A DNA stretch of 64,000 nt, taken from the NCBI GenBank assembly GCA_937890525.1, contig CALADI010000024.1, forward strand, positions 30,387 through 94,386. The letters run 5' to 3'. Both the position numbers and the translations under genes were made by a program. The stretch's first letter is position 1. Each line of letters opens with the position of its first letter. Shown here piece after piece: positions 43,385-50,634 of the stretch. The stretch is from an uncultured Clostridia bacterium. GTDB taxonomy: Bacteria; Bacillota; Clostridia; Oscillospirales; Oscillospiraceae. Under the pieces are notes generated by a model that saw only the letters and a program-made list of their open reading frames with translations, was not told where the DNA came from and searched no databases.

Positions 43385-44855
43385 GGTAATGTCAAGAGTT
43401 ATGCGCAAAATTGATTCTGGTATCTGGCAGAAATCTATTACAGGGGGCGGCTTAACCGCACCTTGGTTACTTTTCAGCAGGCAGGGCGCAAAGGGTCAAG
43501 GGCGGCAGTACGCCGCTTGTCTTGCCCTTGACCCTTTGTGACCTGACTGCTATCACCCGGCCTGAAGTTCGCTCTCCATAGCCTCAAGGTGCTTCATGTT
43601 CATGTATTTCTTGCTGCCCCACTGGGTTCCAGCCACATGGCGAAGCCGGGCACAGATCAACATCAGCGCGGAGTTTCCGTCAGGAAACTCGCCGACTACC
43701 CTCGTCCTGCGCCGGATTTCCCGGTTCATCCGCTCAATTACATTGTTGGTTCGGATCTTCGTCCAGTGCTCAGAGGGAAAGTCACAGTAGGTCAGAGTTT
43801 CCGCAATGCCGGCTTCTACTTTCTTTGCGGCCTCCTGCAGCTTCATGGCTTTCAACTCGGCAACCACTGCGGCAGCCTTCTCCCGGGATGCCTTCTTGCT
43901 CTCCTGAGCGTGGATCGCCTTAAGCATCTTAGCCACATTCTTCGCTTTAGACTTGGGAACTACTGAGAAGACATTCCGGTAGAAATGCACCACACAGCGC
44001 TGGTATTTGGCCTCAGGAAACACCTCTCCCACAGCCTCCAGCATCCCCAGACACTTGTCTCCCACAATGAGTTTGACTCCCTCAAGGCCCCGGCCACGAA
44101 GCCATTGGAAGAAGCTGACCCAACTGGATTTGTCTTCCTTCATCCCTTCGGCAGCACCCAACACTTCACGATAACCATCCTCATTGACAGAAATCGCCAC
44201 CAAAACAGCCACATTCTCGTATTCTCCGCCCCAGTTTCGCTTGAGGTAGATGCCATCTACATACACATAAGGGTACTTGCCGCCTTGCAGGGGACGGTTG
44301 CGCCAGGCCTCGATGTTGACATAGGCTTTCTTGTTCAGCTCGCTGATGGTGGAGGCGGACACCTTGCTGCCCCACAGAGCCTCGGTGATGTCCTCTACCC
44401 GACGTACGGACACGCCTGCTAGATACATCTCAATGAGGGCTTCTTCCACGCTGCTCTCCCGGCGGCGGTAACGCTCGATAATGGCAGTCTCAAAAGAGAT
44501 GCCCTTGGGACGAGGCATATGGAGCGTTACATCTCCGGAAGTGGTGGTGAGGTTTCGATCATAGTGGCCGCTGCGGTAGCCCTGTCGGGCCTCACTGCGC
44601 TCGTAGCCAGCCGCCTGGGTGAGTTTTTCTGCTTCAGCTTCCAGCAGTTCGTTGAGCGTTTCCTCCACACAGCCCCGAACCAATTCCTTGATTTGACCCT
44701 TGATTATTTCCTCGTTGAATTGTACAATGTTGTTGGACATGGTTTGTCGTCTCCTTTCGAATGTTTGTGTCGCAACTTCATTCTACCAGAGACCGGCAGG
44801 CTGTGTCTACTTTTTTGCGATTTTCAATTTGCGCAATTTATTGTACCTTATCCTG
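43385..44855 (-). mobile_element. IS256-family insertion sequence
   Basis: The transposase gene is flanked by imperfect inverted ends: TTATGCGCAAAATTGA near 43399-43414 and, on the other strand, AATTGCGCAAATTGA near 44823-44840. The right end falls exactly where a TnpV gene is cut off (after codons for MEWVG), so the element inserted into TnpV. The exact outer bases and target duplication could not be fixed by eye. Confidence 0.7.
43553..44740 (-). CDS. IS256 family transposase
   Basis: A 395-residue mutator-type transposase. Seen: the N-terminal helical domain (ETLNELLEAEAEKL, GYRSGHYDRNLTTTSGDVTL), PYVYVDGIYLK with the first catalytic Asp, GVKLIVGDKCLGM with the second, the C-terminal motif SEHWTKIRTNNVIERMNREI with the Glu, and RRRTRVVGEFPDGNSAL. 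The frame is complete, so the copy may be active. Confidence 0.93.
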   Translation of the reverse strand: MSNNIVQFNEEIIKGQIKELVRGCVEETLNELLEAEAEKLTQAAGYERSEARQGYRSGHYDRNLTTTSGDVTLHMPRPKGISFETAIIERYRRRESSVEEALIEMYLAGVSVRRVEDITEALWGSKVSASTISELNKKAYVNIEAWRNRPLQGGKYPYVYVDGIYLKRNWGGEYENVAVLVAISVNEDGYREVLGAAEGMKEDKSSWVSFFQWLRGRGLEGVKLIVGDKCLGMLEAVGEVFPEAKYQRCVVHFYRNVFSVVPKSKAKNVAKMLKAIHAQESKKASREKAAAVVAELKAMKLQEAAKKVEAGIAETLTYCDFPSEHWTKIRTNNVIERMNREIRRRTRVVGEFPDGNSALMLICARLRHVAGTQWGSKKYMNMKHLEAMESELQAG

Positions 44856-44998
44856 GCCAACCCACTCCATTTGATTGTCAGCTTTGAGGTTTTCGGTCAC
44901 ACATTCACGCTCTGCCATCTGTTTTACGAGCCAAAAGAGCATTTCTTCCGCTTGTTTGTCGATGTCTGCAAGGTAGCCGTTGAGCTTGGAAGAATAGT
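44855..44998 (-). pseudogene. TnpV fragment interrupted by the IS
   Basis: The minus strand encodes KLNGYLADIDKQAEEML and then VTENLKADNQMEWVG, matching the C-terminal part of transposon protein TnpV. The N-terminus is missing and the C-terminus is cut by the IS end. It shows that an older transposon was here. Confidence 0.7.
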
Positions 44999-45014
44999 AA
45001 TCTAGGATAAAATG

Positions 45015-45045
45015 ATCCCGGAGTTGGAAAATGCCAACTCCGGGA
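45015..45045. terminator. Terminator after the AlkZ-like gene
   Basis: A stem TCCCGGAGTTGG/CCAACTCCGGGA (45015-45026 with 45033-45044), 10 bases past the AlkZ-like stop. Confidence 0.7.
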
Positions 45046-45054
45046 TTCATTTAT

Positions 45055-46062
45055 TTAAGTAAAAAACGCAATTCCTTTCAAATCATTCCATAGCTGGTTG
45101 GCGGCATCGGAAATCAGCTTTTGATCAGCGCGAGAGAATAGCGTGATCTTCAGTTTGCGGTTTTTGAGGTTCCACCAGCCGACCACGGTTCCGTTTACGA
45201 GAATAGCAGGACGGACGATTCCGGCGAGGTTGAAGATATCACGCATATGCTCTTTGGGGAGGAACAGGCTTTCTGTTTTCTCATAGCCCAGCATGAGCTG
45301 ATCAAAGCCAGCCAGAAACAGACAATCGGGAAGATTGCCAGCAGGCAGACCGTTATCGATGTAGAAAAAGGATTTGCCATCCAGCGTAGCTTCGGTAACC
45401 GGAAGCTGGTTCAACCAGGACTTGACCTTGGTTTGGGTAGTGCCAAAGAAGTAGGCGGCATCTTTGACGGTGGCGGGGCCGAAGTGGGTGAAAAACCGCC
45501 GTGCCAGTTCAATCCGGGCTTTATTCTCTGCCATGGGTTCAAAGGCGGGGCAAAGCTGATAGGCTTTCTTTTCCTGCACCTTGTGGCAGAGCCGACCAAC
45601 TTCACACAGCGCACGGATGGTACCGCCCCAGGGATCGAACAGGCTTTGACTTTCGTTCTCTGTCATCCCGGCTTTCTCGCAGACGGCTTTCAGGGCTTCC
45701 CGCTGGTCAATACCCTGAGCAACCGCATCCACGATCAGCTCAGCAAAGTATGCCTTGCGGTCAGCGCTGATATAGGAATCAGATTCCAATGTATCCACCG
45801 GGCGGAGAAAGTGCGTCCGGCCTTCATGGAGGAACAGCGGAAGATCGTCCACAGAGAACACGTGCATGGTACCCCGGTTCGTCCAGCTTTTGACCAAGCC
45901 GTCGGTGTTGACTTCGGCGCAGCGAATGGATAGGCCGTGGAGCGCATGGCTAAGAAACTGCGCCTGCACACCGCAAAGATCTTTCACGACTGTCTGGGCA
46001 TCGGCAGGAGTAAGCAAATGCTGTCCGGCCAACCGCCGCAGCTTGATTTCTTCCAATGTCAT
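45055..46062 (-). CDS. Winged-helix DNA-binding protein of the AlkZ/HTH_42 family
   Basis: A 335-residue protein of the family that includes DNA glycosylases AlkZ/YcaQ, which unhook interstrand crosslinks. Seen: LCGVQAQFLSHALHGLSIR, with the QxQ-like motif (here Gln-Ala-Gln), TWTNRGTMHVFSVDDL in the form SWTNRGTMHVF, and the C-terminal LAGIVRPAILVNGTVVGWW. It is the second gene after an SGNH hydrolase (overlap TATGACA). A fragment of a close relative is found at 30924-31100. Confidence 0.82.
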   Translation of the reverse strand: MTLEEIKLRRLAGQHLLTPADAQTVVKDLCGVQAQFLSHALHGLSIRCAEVNTDGLVKSWTNRGTMHVFSVDDLPLFLHEGRTHFLRPVDTLESDSYISADRKAYFAELIVDAVAQGIDQREALKAVCEKAGMTENESQSLFDPWGGTIRALCEVGRLCHKVQEKKAYQLCPAFEPMAENKARIELARRFFTHFGPATVKDAAYFFGTTQTKVKSWLNQLPVTEATLDGKSFFYIDNGLPAGNLPDCLFLAGFDQLMLGYEKTESLFLPKEHMRDIFNLAGIVRPAILVNGTVVGWWNLKNRKLKITLFSRADQKLISDAANQLWNDLKGIAFFT

Positions 46063-46610
46063 AGGCGCAGTTCCTTTCCTAGATTTTCTGCAAAAACATG
46101 GTGTCCATCCTCGGTGAAGTGTACACCATCAAAGGTGAGCTCGATATTCCAATGTTGGGTATCGACAAAGGGGATATTCAGCTTCTCTGCTAGGAACTTG
46201 TATTCCTCTTCAAGCTGGATGGATGCCGTGACCAGGTCATCTGTGGGAACCCATGCACCACGCTTCATAGGCGGCGGGCAAATTAGCGGGATCTGCTTGC
46301 AATGCGGGAGCAGTGGGGTCAAAAATGCTTCCATCCGGGCGGCAGCTTCCTTAGCGGTTGCGCCTTGGAGCAGATCGTTGGTGCCGAGCATCACAAGGAG
46401 AATATCCACAGGAACTTGTTCAGATAATAATTGGAGTGCATAGGGATCATGTGGGATCTCTCGACCATTGGCGCCGGCATTGATTATCTCATGACCAGTC
46501 TGTTTCGCCAGCAGGTCGACCCAACGATCCCCGGCACCATAACGGTCACCGAAGAAACCTCTGGGATCGTAGCCGTAAGTATTGGAATCTCCGAAACACA
46601 GAATTCGCAC
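46059..46610 (-). CDS. SGNH/GDSL hydrolase
   Basis: A 183-residue esterase-fold protein: block I ILCFGDSNTYGYDP (Ser), INAGANGREIP (Gly), VMLGTNDLLQG (Asn), and DGVHFTEDGHHVF (Asp-x-x-His). All four catalytic blocks are present. There is no signal peptide, so it should act in the cytoplasm. The substrate is unknown; similar enzymes deacylate sugars or lipids. It overlaps the AlkZ-like gene by 4 bases. Confidence 0.88.
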   Translation of the reverse strand: MRILCFGDSNTYGYDPRGFFGDRYGAGDRWVDLLAKQTGHEIINAGANGREIPHDPYALQLLSEQVPVDILLVMLGTNDLLQGATAKEAAARMEAFLTPLLPHCKQIPLICPPPMKRGAWVPTDDLVTASIQLEEEYKFLAEKLNIPFVDTQHWNIELTFDGVHFTEDGHHVFAENLGKELRL

Positions 46611-46993
46611 GCAATCACCTCCGATGGACTCATTATATCACAGCTTCATGGAATGGGAAAGGCGGAGCACTTGTGGTCACGGCAGAGGGAGCAAACTGCA
46701 ATCCGGCATTGAATCCATAGATCTTCCGGAATGCGTCCAGAAATGCCTGATCGTTAGTAGGTTGCGGGATTGCCGGGATATTTTTTATAAAACGCACCTC
46801 CCCAAAGTTTTGCGGTATTGCATTGGAAGTGGGAAAATGCAAATTCTTCTCCTAGAAAGCTTCCCAGCGGTGTGGGCCAGCTTGTGGCGGCGTGTGGGAT
46901 TTTCCTCTGGGGTGAGGAATGGATAGCAGAATAGGGAGGTATGACGGGCGTGTCGCGGCTGTGGCGGCGGTGAAACGAATTACTGAATAAAGT
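46611..46993 (-). other. Intergenic region, possible gene remnant
   Basis: The minus strand has a short coding-like stretch ending AFLDAFRKIYGFNAGLQF near 46633-46760, without a credible start. No promoter was identified with confidence. Confidence 0.3.
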
Positions 46994-47021
46994 ACGGCAC
47001 ACTGCATTTGCGGTGTGCCGT
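46994..47021 (-). terminator. Hairpin after the HhH-like gene
   Basis: A 12-bp stem ACGGCACACTGC/GCGGTGTGCCGT (one mismatch) 10 bases past the stop; only a weak T-rich tail follows. Confidence 0.55.
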
Positions 47022-47030
47022 AGATTTAAT

Positions 47031-48065
47031 TTAGAGTTTATTGTGTGCAGACGCATCCCAAATTGTATAATCCAAGAGTCTGACAGTTATGTTTGGGTAT
47101 GTAGAGGAAAGAATACTGACTACATCGGTTAGAAGCTGTTGTGCTCCTGTAACCGTCGGCTTGAATCCAAGGTGCTTTTCAATAAACCGAAGCACATGGC
47201 GGTCAGGCTTTGCCAGACTGTCGTCTCCAGCGAGCATAAGGAAATATTGCCACGATAGACCACTTTTTTGGCCAGGGATTTGCTTGATGCTATCGCCGAT
47301 ATAAGAAAAATCGCTCACGGAATTCAGATCAGCGAAGGATTCGATTCCGTTTTCTTGTAGGATTTTTGCAAAACGGTAGACCGCCTCAGCTTTGAGGATA
47401 CCATTTCTGGAAGAAGTATGTTGATGATTTTGATAGATTGCGGTTGCGCTGTTTTTGACACCAACTGCGTCCAGATTGCTGATGAAATCTGAGATGGTGT
47501 GATTAGGGGGCGTATGTGTGCGCTGGTAATTGTAAGGAGCAATATTGAAGTGGTTGCTATACCTAAGAACAGCGTTCAGCGTACTTGTGTATTTGACACC
47601 AATAGAGAACACGGCATCGATTACACACAGAGGTAATGCACTATAATAATACGAATTACTAAGCGTTGCGGTAGAGAGATCAAACAGGTTGTCACATACA
47701 TGTGCAAGCGAATTGATGCTATCGGCGGAAGGAGTTTCCGTGAAGCGGGGAATAACATGATTGGCACGGGATGTTCGAGAACGGTCATTCTTGTTCTGCT
47801 TTCTGGTATGCATTTCGTGAAGGACGGGCCCCGAATAAACATAGTTCAGCCCGACACACTTATATTGACCTCGCCCCATGTGCAGGAACAGTTTTGGTGT
47901 CGATGAACGAACACCATTGTTGGTTCTGTTGTAGCAATAACTGGATGGCAGAATACTTGTTTTGTTCACACCATACTTGTTGTGAATCAAATCAACCAAC
48001 TCTTGTCTTGTGAAGAGATGCACTGGATCATATGTTGCCAATATATCGTTTACCGCAGCAATCAT
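47031..48065 (-). CDS. Protein with N-terminal winged-helix-like and C-terminal HhH-like domains
   Basis: A 344-residue protein. The first ~80 residues (LFTRQELVDLIHNKYGVNKT, then SSTPKLFLHMGRGQYKCV) resemble the HTH/wing module that precedes nuclease or glycosylase domains in defence genes. The C-terminal ~120 residues have IKQIPGQKSGLSWQYFLMLA followed by LAKPDRHVLRFIEKHLG, the order helix-hairpin-helix, then Pro-Asp, seen in HhH-GPD base-excision glycosylases. No Cys cluster is seen. It is alone on its strand between block 2 genes and repeat copy 3. Function not proven. Confidence 0.6.
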   Translation of the reverse strand: MIAAVNDILATYDPVHLFTRQELVDLIHNKYGVNKTSILPSSYCYNRTNNGVRSSTPKLFLHMGRGQYKCVGLNYVYSGPVLHEMHTRKQNKNDRSRTSRANHVIPRFTETPSADSINSLAHVCDNLFDLSTATLSNSYYYSALPLCVIDAVFSIGVKYTSTLNAVLRYSNHFNIAPYNYQRTHTPPNHTISDFISNLDAVGVKNSATAIYQNHQHTSSRNGILKAEAVYRFAKILQENGIESFADLNSVSDFSYIGDSIKQIPGQKSGLSWQYFLMLAGDDSLAKPDRHVLRFIEKHLGFKPTVTGAQQLLTDVVSILSSTYPNITVRLLDYTIWDASAHNKL

Positions 48066-48147
48066 TTTTTCGTCGATGGTCGTGGTCTCAACTCCTTGAA
48101 ACTATTATATCTGTCGGAAAATAGTGAGTCAACAATAAAGCAAAAAG

Positions 48148-48170
48148 ATTGCGCTATAAACAAAGAAAAG
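48148..48170 (+). repeat. Island repeat, copy 3
   Basis: Contains CGCTATAAACAAAGAAAAG, identical over 19 bases to copy 4. It lies 31 bases before the -35 box of the integration module and looks like the left end of that module. Confidence 0.8.
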
Positions 48171-48200
48171 CAAAAAGCGTTCATGTTCGACAGAGTTCGC

Positions 48201-48256
48201 TTGACATTGTTTTTTCTGTGTGGTAATATAGGAATGAATAAGCGAACAAGTGTTCG
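48201..48256 (+). promoter_or_regulatory. Promoter with LexA (SOS) box for the integration module
   Basis: A perfect TTGACA (48201-48206), 17 bases, and TAATAT (48224-48229). CGAACAAGTGTTCG at 48243-48256 is a full match to the Gram-positive LexA/DinR consensus CGAAC-N4-GTTCG and sits just after the expected transcription start, where bound LexA would block initiation or early elongation. Confidence 0.8.
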
Positions 48257-48269
48257 TAAAAGTAAATAC

Positions 48270-48440
48270 AGCTTCCCACGGTGGCAGGCTATAGACACCG
48301 CTGCGGGAAGCTAAGACTCGTACAATTTGGTACGGTTCGTCCCGGGGGGAAACTATGCCCTGATGAGAGCGACCGTCAACCAAATCATGTATGGGTCTTT
48401 TGTTTTCCCTGTTTCCGGGGAAAACAGGTGGTTGGTTCAG
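48270..48440 (+). ncRNA. Structured leader RNA before the excisionase-like gene
   Basis: The stretch between promoter and first gene has at least three strong folds: AGCTTCCC/GGGAAGCT (48270-48277 with 48305-48312) closing an inner GGTG/CACC pair, CGTAC/GTACG (48319-48334), and GTTTTCCC/GGGAAAAC (48402-48409 with 48418-48425), itself inside a CAACC/GGTTG pairing. No open frame is credible. It may be a regulatory leader or an independent RNA. I cannot match it to a known family. Confidence 0.45.
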
Positions 48441-48512
48441 GGAAGGAGTGATGTGCAGACAACTTGAGTCGCAGCCCCTACATCTCAATCAGAAGAAAGG
48501 CATGGTGATCAT

Positions 48513-48716
48513 CTGAAGGAATCGATTTACAAAAGCTATGATGAACTGCCGCTGTTCCTCAATGCGGAAATGGTGGCGAAGCTCTTGGGCGTATCGCCGT
48601 CCTCTGCCTATGAGCTGATGCACGAAAAAGGCTTCCCGGCAATGCGTGTGGGGAACCGCCTGATCGTTCCCAAGGCTGAGTTCCAGACTTGGGTCCAAAC
48701 ACAAATCAATAAGTGA
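48513..48716 (+). CDS. Excisionase-like HTH protein
   Basis: A small HTH_17/excisionase-type protein of about 67 residues: KESIYKSYDELPLFLNAEMV, then AKLLGVSPSSAYELMHEKGF and RVGNRLIVPKAEFQTWV. No ATG, GTG or TTG stands at the expected place; the family start MKESIY corresponds to CTG 48513, so an unusual CTG start or an upstream in-frame start is needed. It lies 13 bases before the next gene and is likely the directionality factor of the recombinases. Confidence 0.65.
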   Translation: MKESIYKSYDELPLFLNAEMVAKLLGVSPSSAYELMHEKGFPAMRVGNRLIVPKAEFQTWVQTQINK

Positions 48717-48729
48717 AGGAGTGAAGATC

Positions 48730-49125
48730 TTGAAATACGAACAGTATCCGTCCCGCAGTGCGAAGCGGAACTACTTTCCTCTGCCCAACGAGATCTTCAC
48801 TCTGGGGCTGTCAACAGGTGAGATTGTAACCTATGCTTACCTGATGCGGTGCGAGGATCGTGAAACCTACCAGTGCTATCCATCCTTTGAAACCATTGGA
48901 GAAGCGATTGGTAAAACGAAGAATACGGTCATGAAGTATGTCCGTGGTCTTGAGGAAAAGCATCTGATCTACACAGAGCCGACTACCGTCTGGGGCGAGG
49001 GCGGACGGAAGCGAAACGGCAATCTGCTGTTTACCATCCGTCCCATCGAGGAAGCGAAGCGGTATCATGTGGAGCAGCAGATGCGGGAAAACGAGAGCAA
49101 AAGGCTCGCAGAACAGGTGGCATAA
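48730..49125 (+). CDS. Helix-turn-helix replication-initiator-like protein
   Basis: A 131-residue protein of the HTH_36/RepA-N-terminal type: RNYFPLPNEIFTLGLSTGEI, then YPSFETIGEAIGKTKNTVMK and YVRGLEEKHLI. It starts at TTG 48730 (GGAG 9 bases upstream); GTG 48721 abuts the ribosome binding site. In clostridial integrative elements such proteins stand between excisionase and integrase. It is shorter than full RepA proteins, so it may be a regulator instead. Confidence 0.7.
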   Translation: MKYEQYPSRSAKRNYFPLPNEIFTLGLSTGEIVTYAYLMRCEDRETYQCYPSFETIGEAIGKTKNTVMKYVRGLEEKHLIYTEPTTVWGEGGRKRNGNLLFTIRPIEEAKRYHVEQQMRENESKRLAEQVA

Positions 49126-49155
49126 TCCCGTGGGATCATGCACAAAGGATGAAAT

Positions 49156-49239
49156 CCTCGTTCTTGCGAACGAGGTGCAGGATAAAGAGGTGGGGTCGTG
49201 TACCCCACCTCGATTCCCATCGTCCGGCAACGCCGGACG
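49156..49239. repeat. Cluster of three perfect inverted repeats
   Basis: CCTCGTTC-TTG-CGAACGAGG (49156-49175), GAGGTGGGGT-CGTGT-ACCCCACCTC (49187-49211) and CGTCCGGC-AAC-GCCGGACG (49221-49239) follow each other within 84 bases. No T-run follows, so they are not simple terminators. They could be a transfer or replication origin or a recombinase-binding region. From 49240 to 49468 nothing else was recognised. Confidence 0.55.
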
Positions 49240-49468
49240 AAATTCGCCTAGAGTTGCAATGGGTTTGTTCATTATGCAAAATCGCTGAAAACAGGGGTCG
49301 TAAATGCCACCTAAAACAGGGAGCAGGCGTCTAAAACCGGGGTTTCCTTAGCGCCGCAGCAGATTTTTCGGGGGTCAGACAGAGAAATGCGCCGTTTCGA
49401 CATCTTTGGCGCTAGCTATTCGAAAAGCTTTGTGATATATGTTGTGACTAAGAAAGGGGGTCAGTAAA

Positions 49469-50620
49469 GTGGCAAATAAACGACCCGATGGCGACGGACT
49501 GGTGCGAAAGCGCAGCGACGGCCGCTGGGAGGGGAGAATTGTCGTAGGACACAAGGAAGACGGCAAGCCTATCTACCGGAGTGTGTTTGCAAAGACACAG
49601 AAAGAATTGATGGGAAAACTCCACAGGAGCATCGAAACCTTCCGTGATGTGGAGCTGAAAGAGGGCTCTGATCTCACGATGGGTGAGTGGCTCGACAAGT
49701 GGTTGGACGAGCGGATGCGCTTCACCGTTCGGGAAAGTACGCTGGACGGTTACCGCAGGATCGCCAGCAACTACATCAAGCCGCACCTGGGTGATAAGAA
49801 AATCGGTTCGGTTACCACAGCGGATGTGCAGAAAATGTACAACTGGCTCCGGGAAAATGGACGCCTCAACGAGCACTACGAGAAAGGAAATGCGCTCTCG
49901 GACAGCTCGGTTCGGGGCATCCACATGATGCTTCACCAGGCGATGGACGCGGCGGTTCAGGAACGGATCATCGTGAAAAATCCTACCGACGGCACGGTGA
50001 TTCCCAAGGCAAACTACGCACCCAAGAATATCTTGACGGAAGCCCAGCTACAAAAGTTTCTGGATGTGGTGCGGCAGGATGATGTGTGGTCTGACTTCTT
50101 CTACACGGAGCTGACCACAGGACTTCGCCGGGGTGAGATCTGTGGCCTCAAGTGGCAGGATTTTGATGACAAGACCGGGCGGATTCAAATCCGCCGTGCG
50201 GTCACAAGTCGAAAAGGCGGCGGTGTGAAAGTTGGTGAAACGAAAACCGAAAAAGGTACGAGAATCATTCAGCTTCCGCCCAGTACCGTGGAGCTTCTGA
50301 AAGCGAGGAAAAAGAAATCTTATAGTGAATGGATCTTCCATGATCCAACGGTGCCGGAGCTTCCGTTGTCGCCGGAAACGGCTTACCGCCGCATGAAAAC
50401 CTTGCTTCGCTACGCAGAACTGCCACCCATTCGCTTCCACGATCTGCGGCACACCTTCGCAACCCATGCGCTGACCAGCGGTGTGGATGCGAAAACCTTA
50501 GCCGGCATCTTGGGTCACACCAATGCCTCCTTCACGCTGGATACATACACCCATATGACCACGGATATGCAGAAGAAAGCGTCCGGCATCGTAGGTTCAT
50601 TCCTAGACGAGATCATCTGA
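49469..50620 (+). CDS. Tyrosine recombinase/integrase (first of a tandem pair)
   Basis: A 383-residue phage-type integrase starting at GTG 49469 (AAAGGGGG upstream). N-terminal AP2-like arm-binding domain (GLVRKRSDGRWEGRIVVGHK), SAM-like core-binding domain (MGEWLDKWLDERMRFTVRES), then the catalytic domain with TGLRRGEICGLKW (first Arg), IRFHDLRHTFATHAL (His-x-x-Arg), LAGILGHTNASFTLDTYTHM (His and the Tyr nucleophile). All catalytic residues are present. Confidence 0.93.
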   Translation: MANKRPDGDGLVRKRSDGRWEGRIVVGHKEDGKPIYRSVFAKTQKELMGKLHRSIETFRDVELKEGSDLTMGEWLDKWLDERMRFTVRESTLDGYRRIASNYIKPHLGDKKIGSVTTADVQKMYNWLRENGRLNEHYEKGNALSDSSVRGIHMMLHQAMDAAVQERIIVKNPTDGTVIPKANYAPKNILTEAQLQKFLDVVRQDDVWSDFFYTELTTGLRRGEICGLKWQDFDDKTGRIQIRRAVTSRKGGGVKVGETKTEKGTRIIQLPPSTVELLKARKKKSYSEWIFHDPTVPELPLSPETAYRRMKTLLRYAELPPIRFHDLRHTFATHALTSGVDAKTLAGILGHTNASFTLDTYTHMTTDMQKKASGIVGSFLDEII

Positions 50621-50634
50621 AAGGAGGATCGCCC

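Noticed and set aside
43326..43541. 71-residue plus-strand frame across the left end of the IS
   Set aside because: It starts in the repeat and crosses the IS inverted end; no coding character.
48361..48385. Hammerhead ribozyme core, because of CTGATGAG
   Set aside because: The required GAAA after stem II and the flanking stems are missing.
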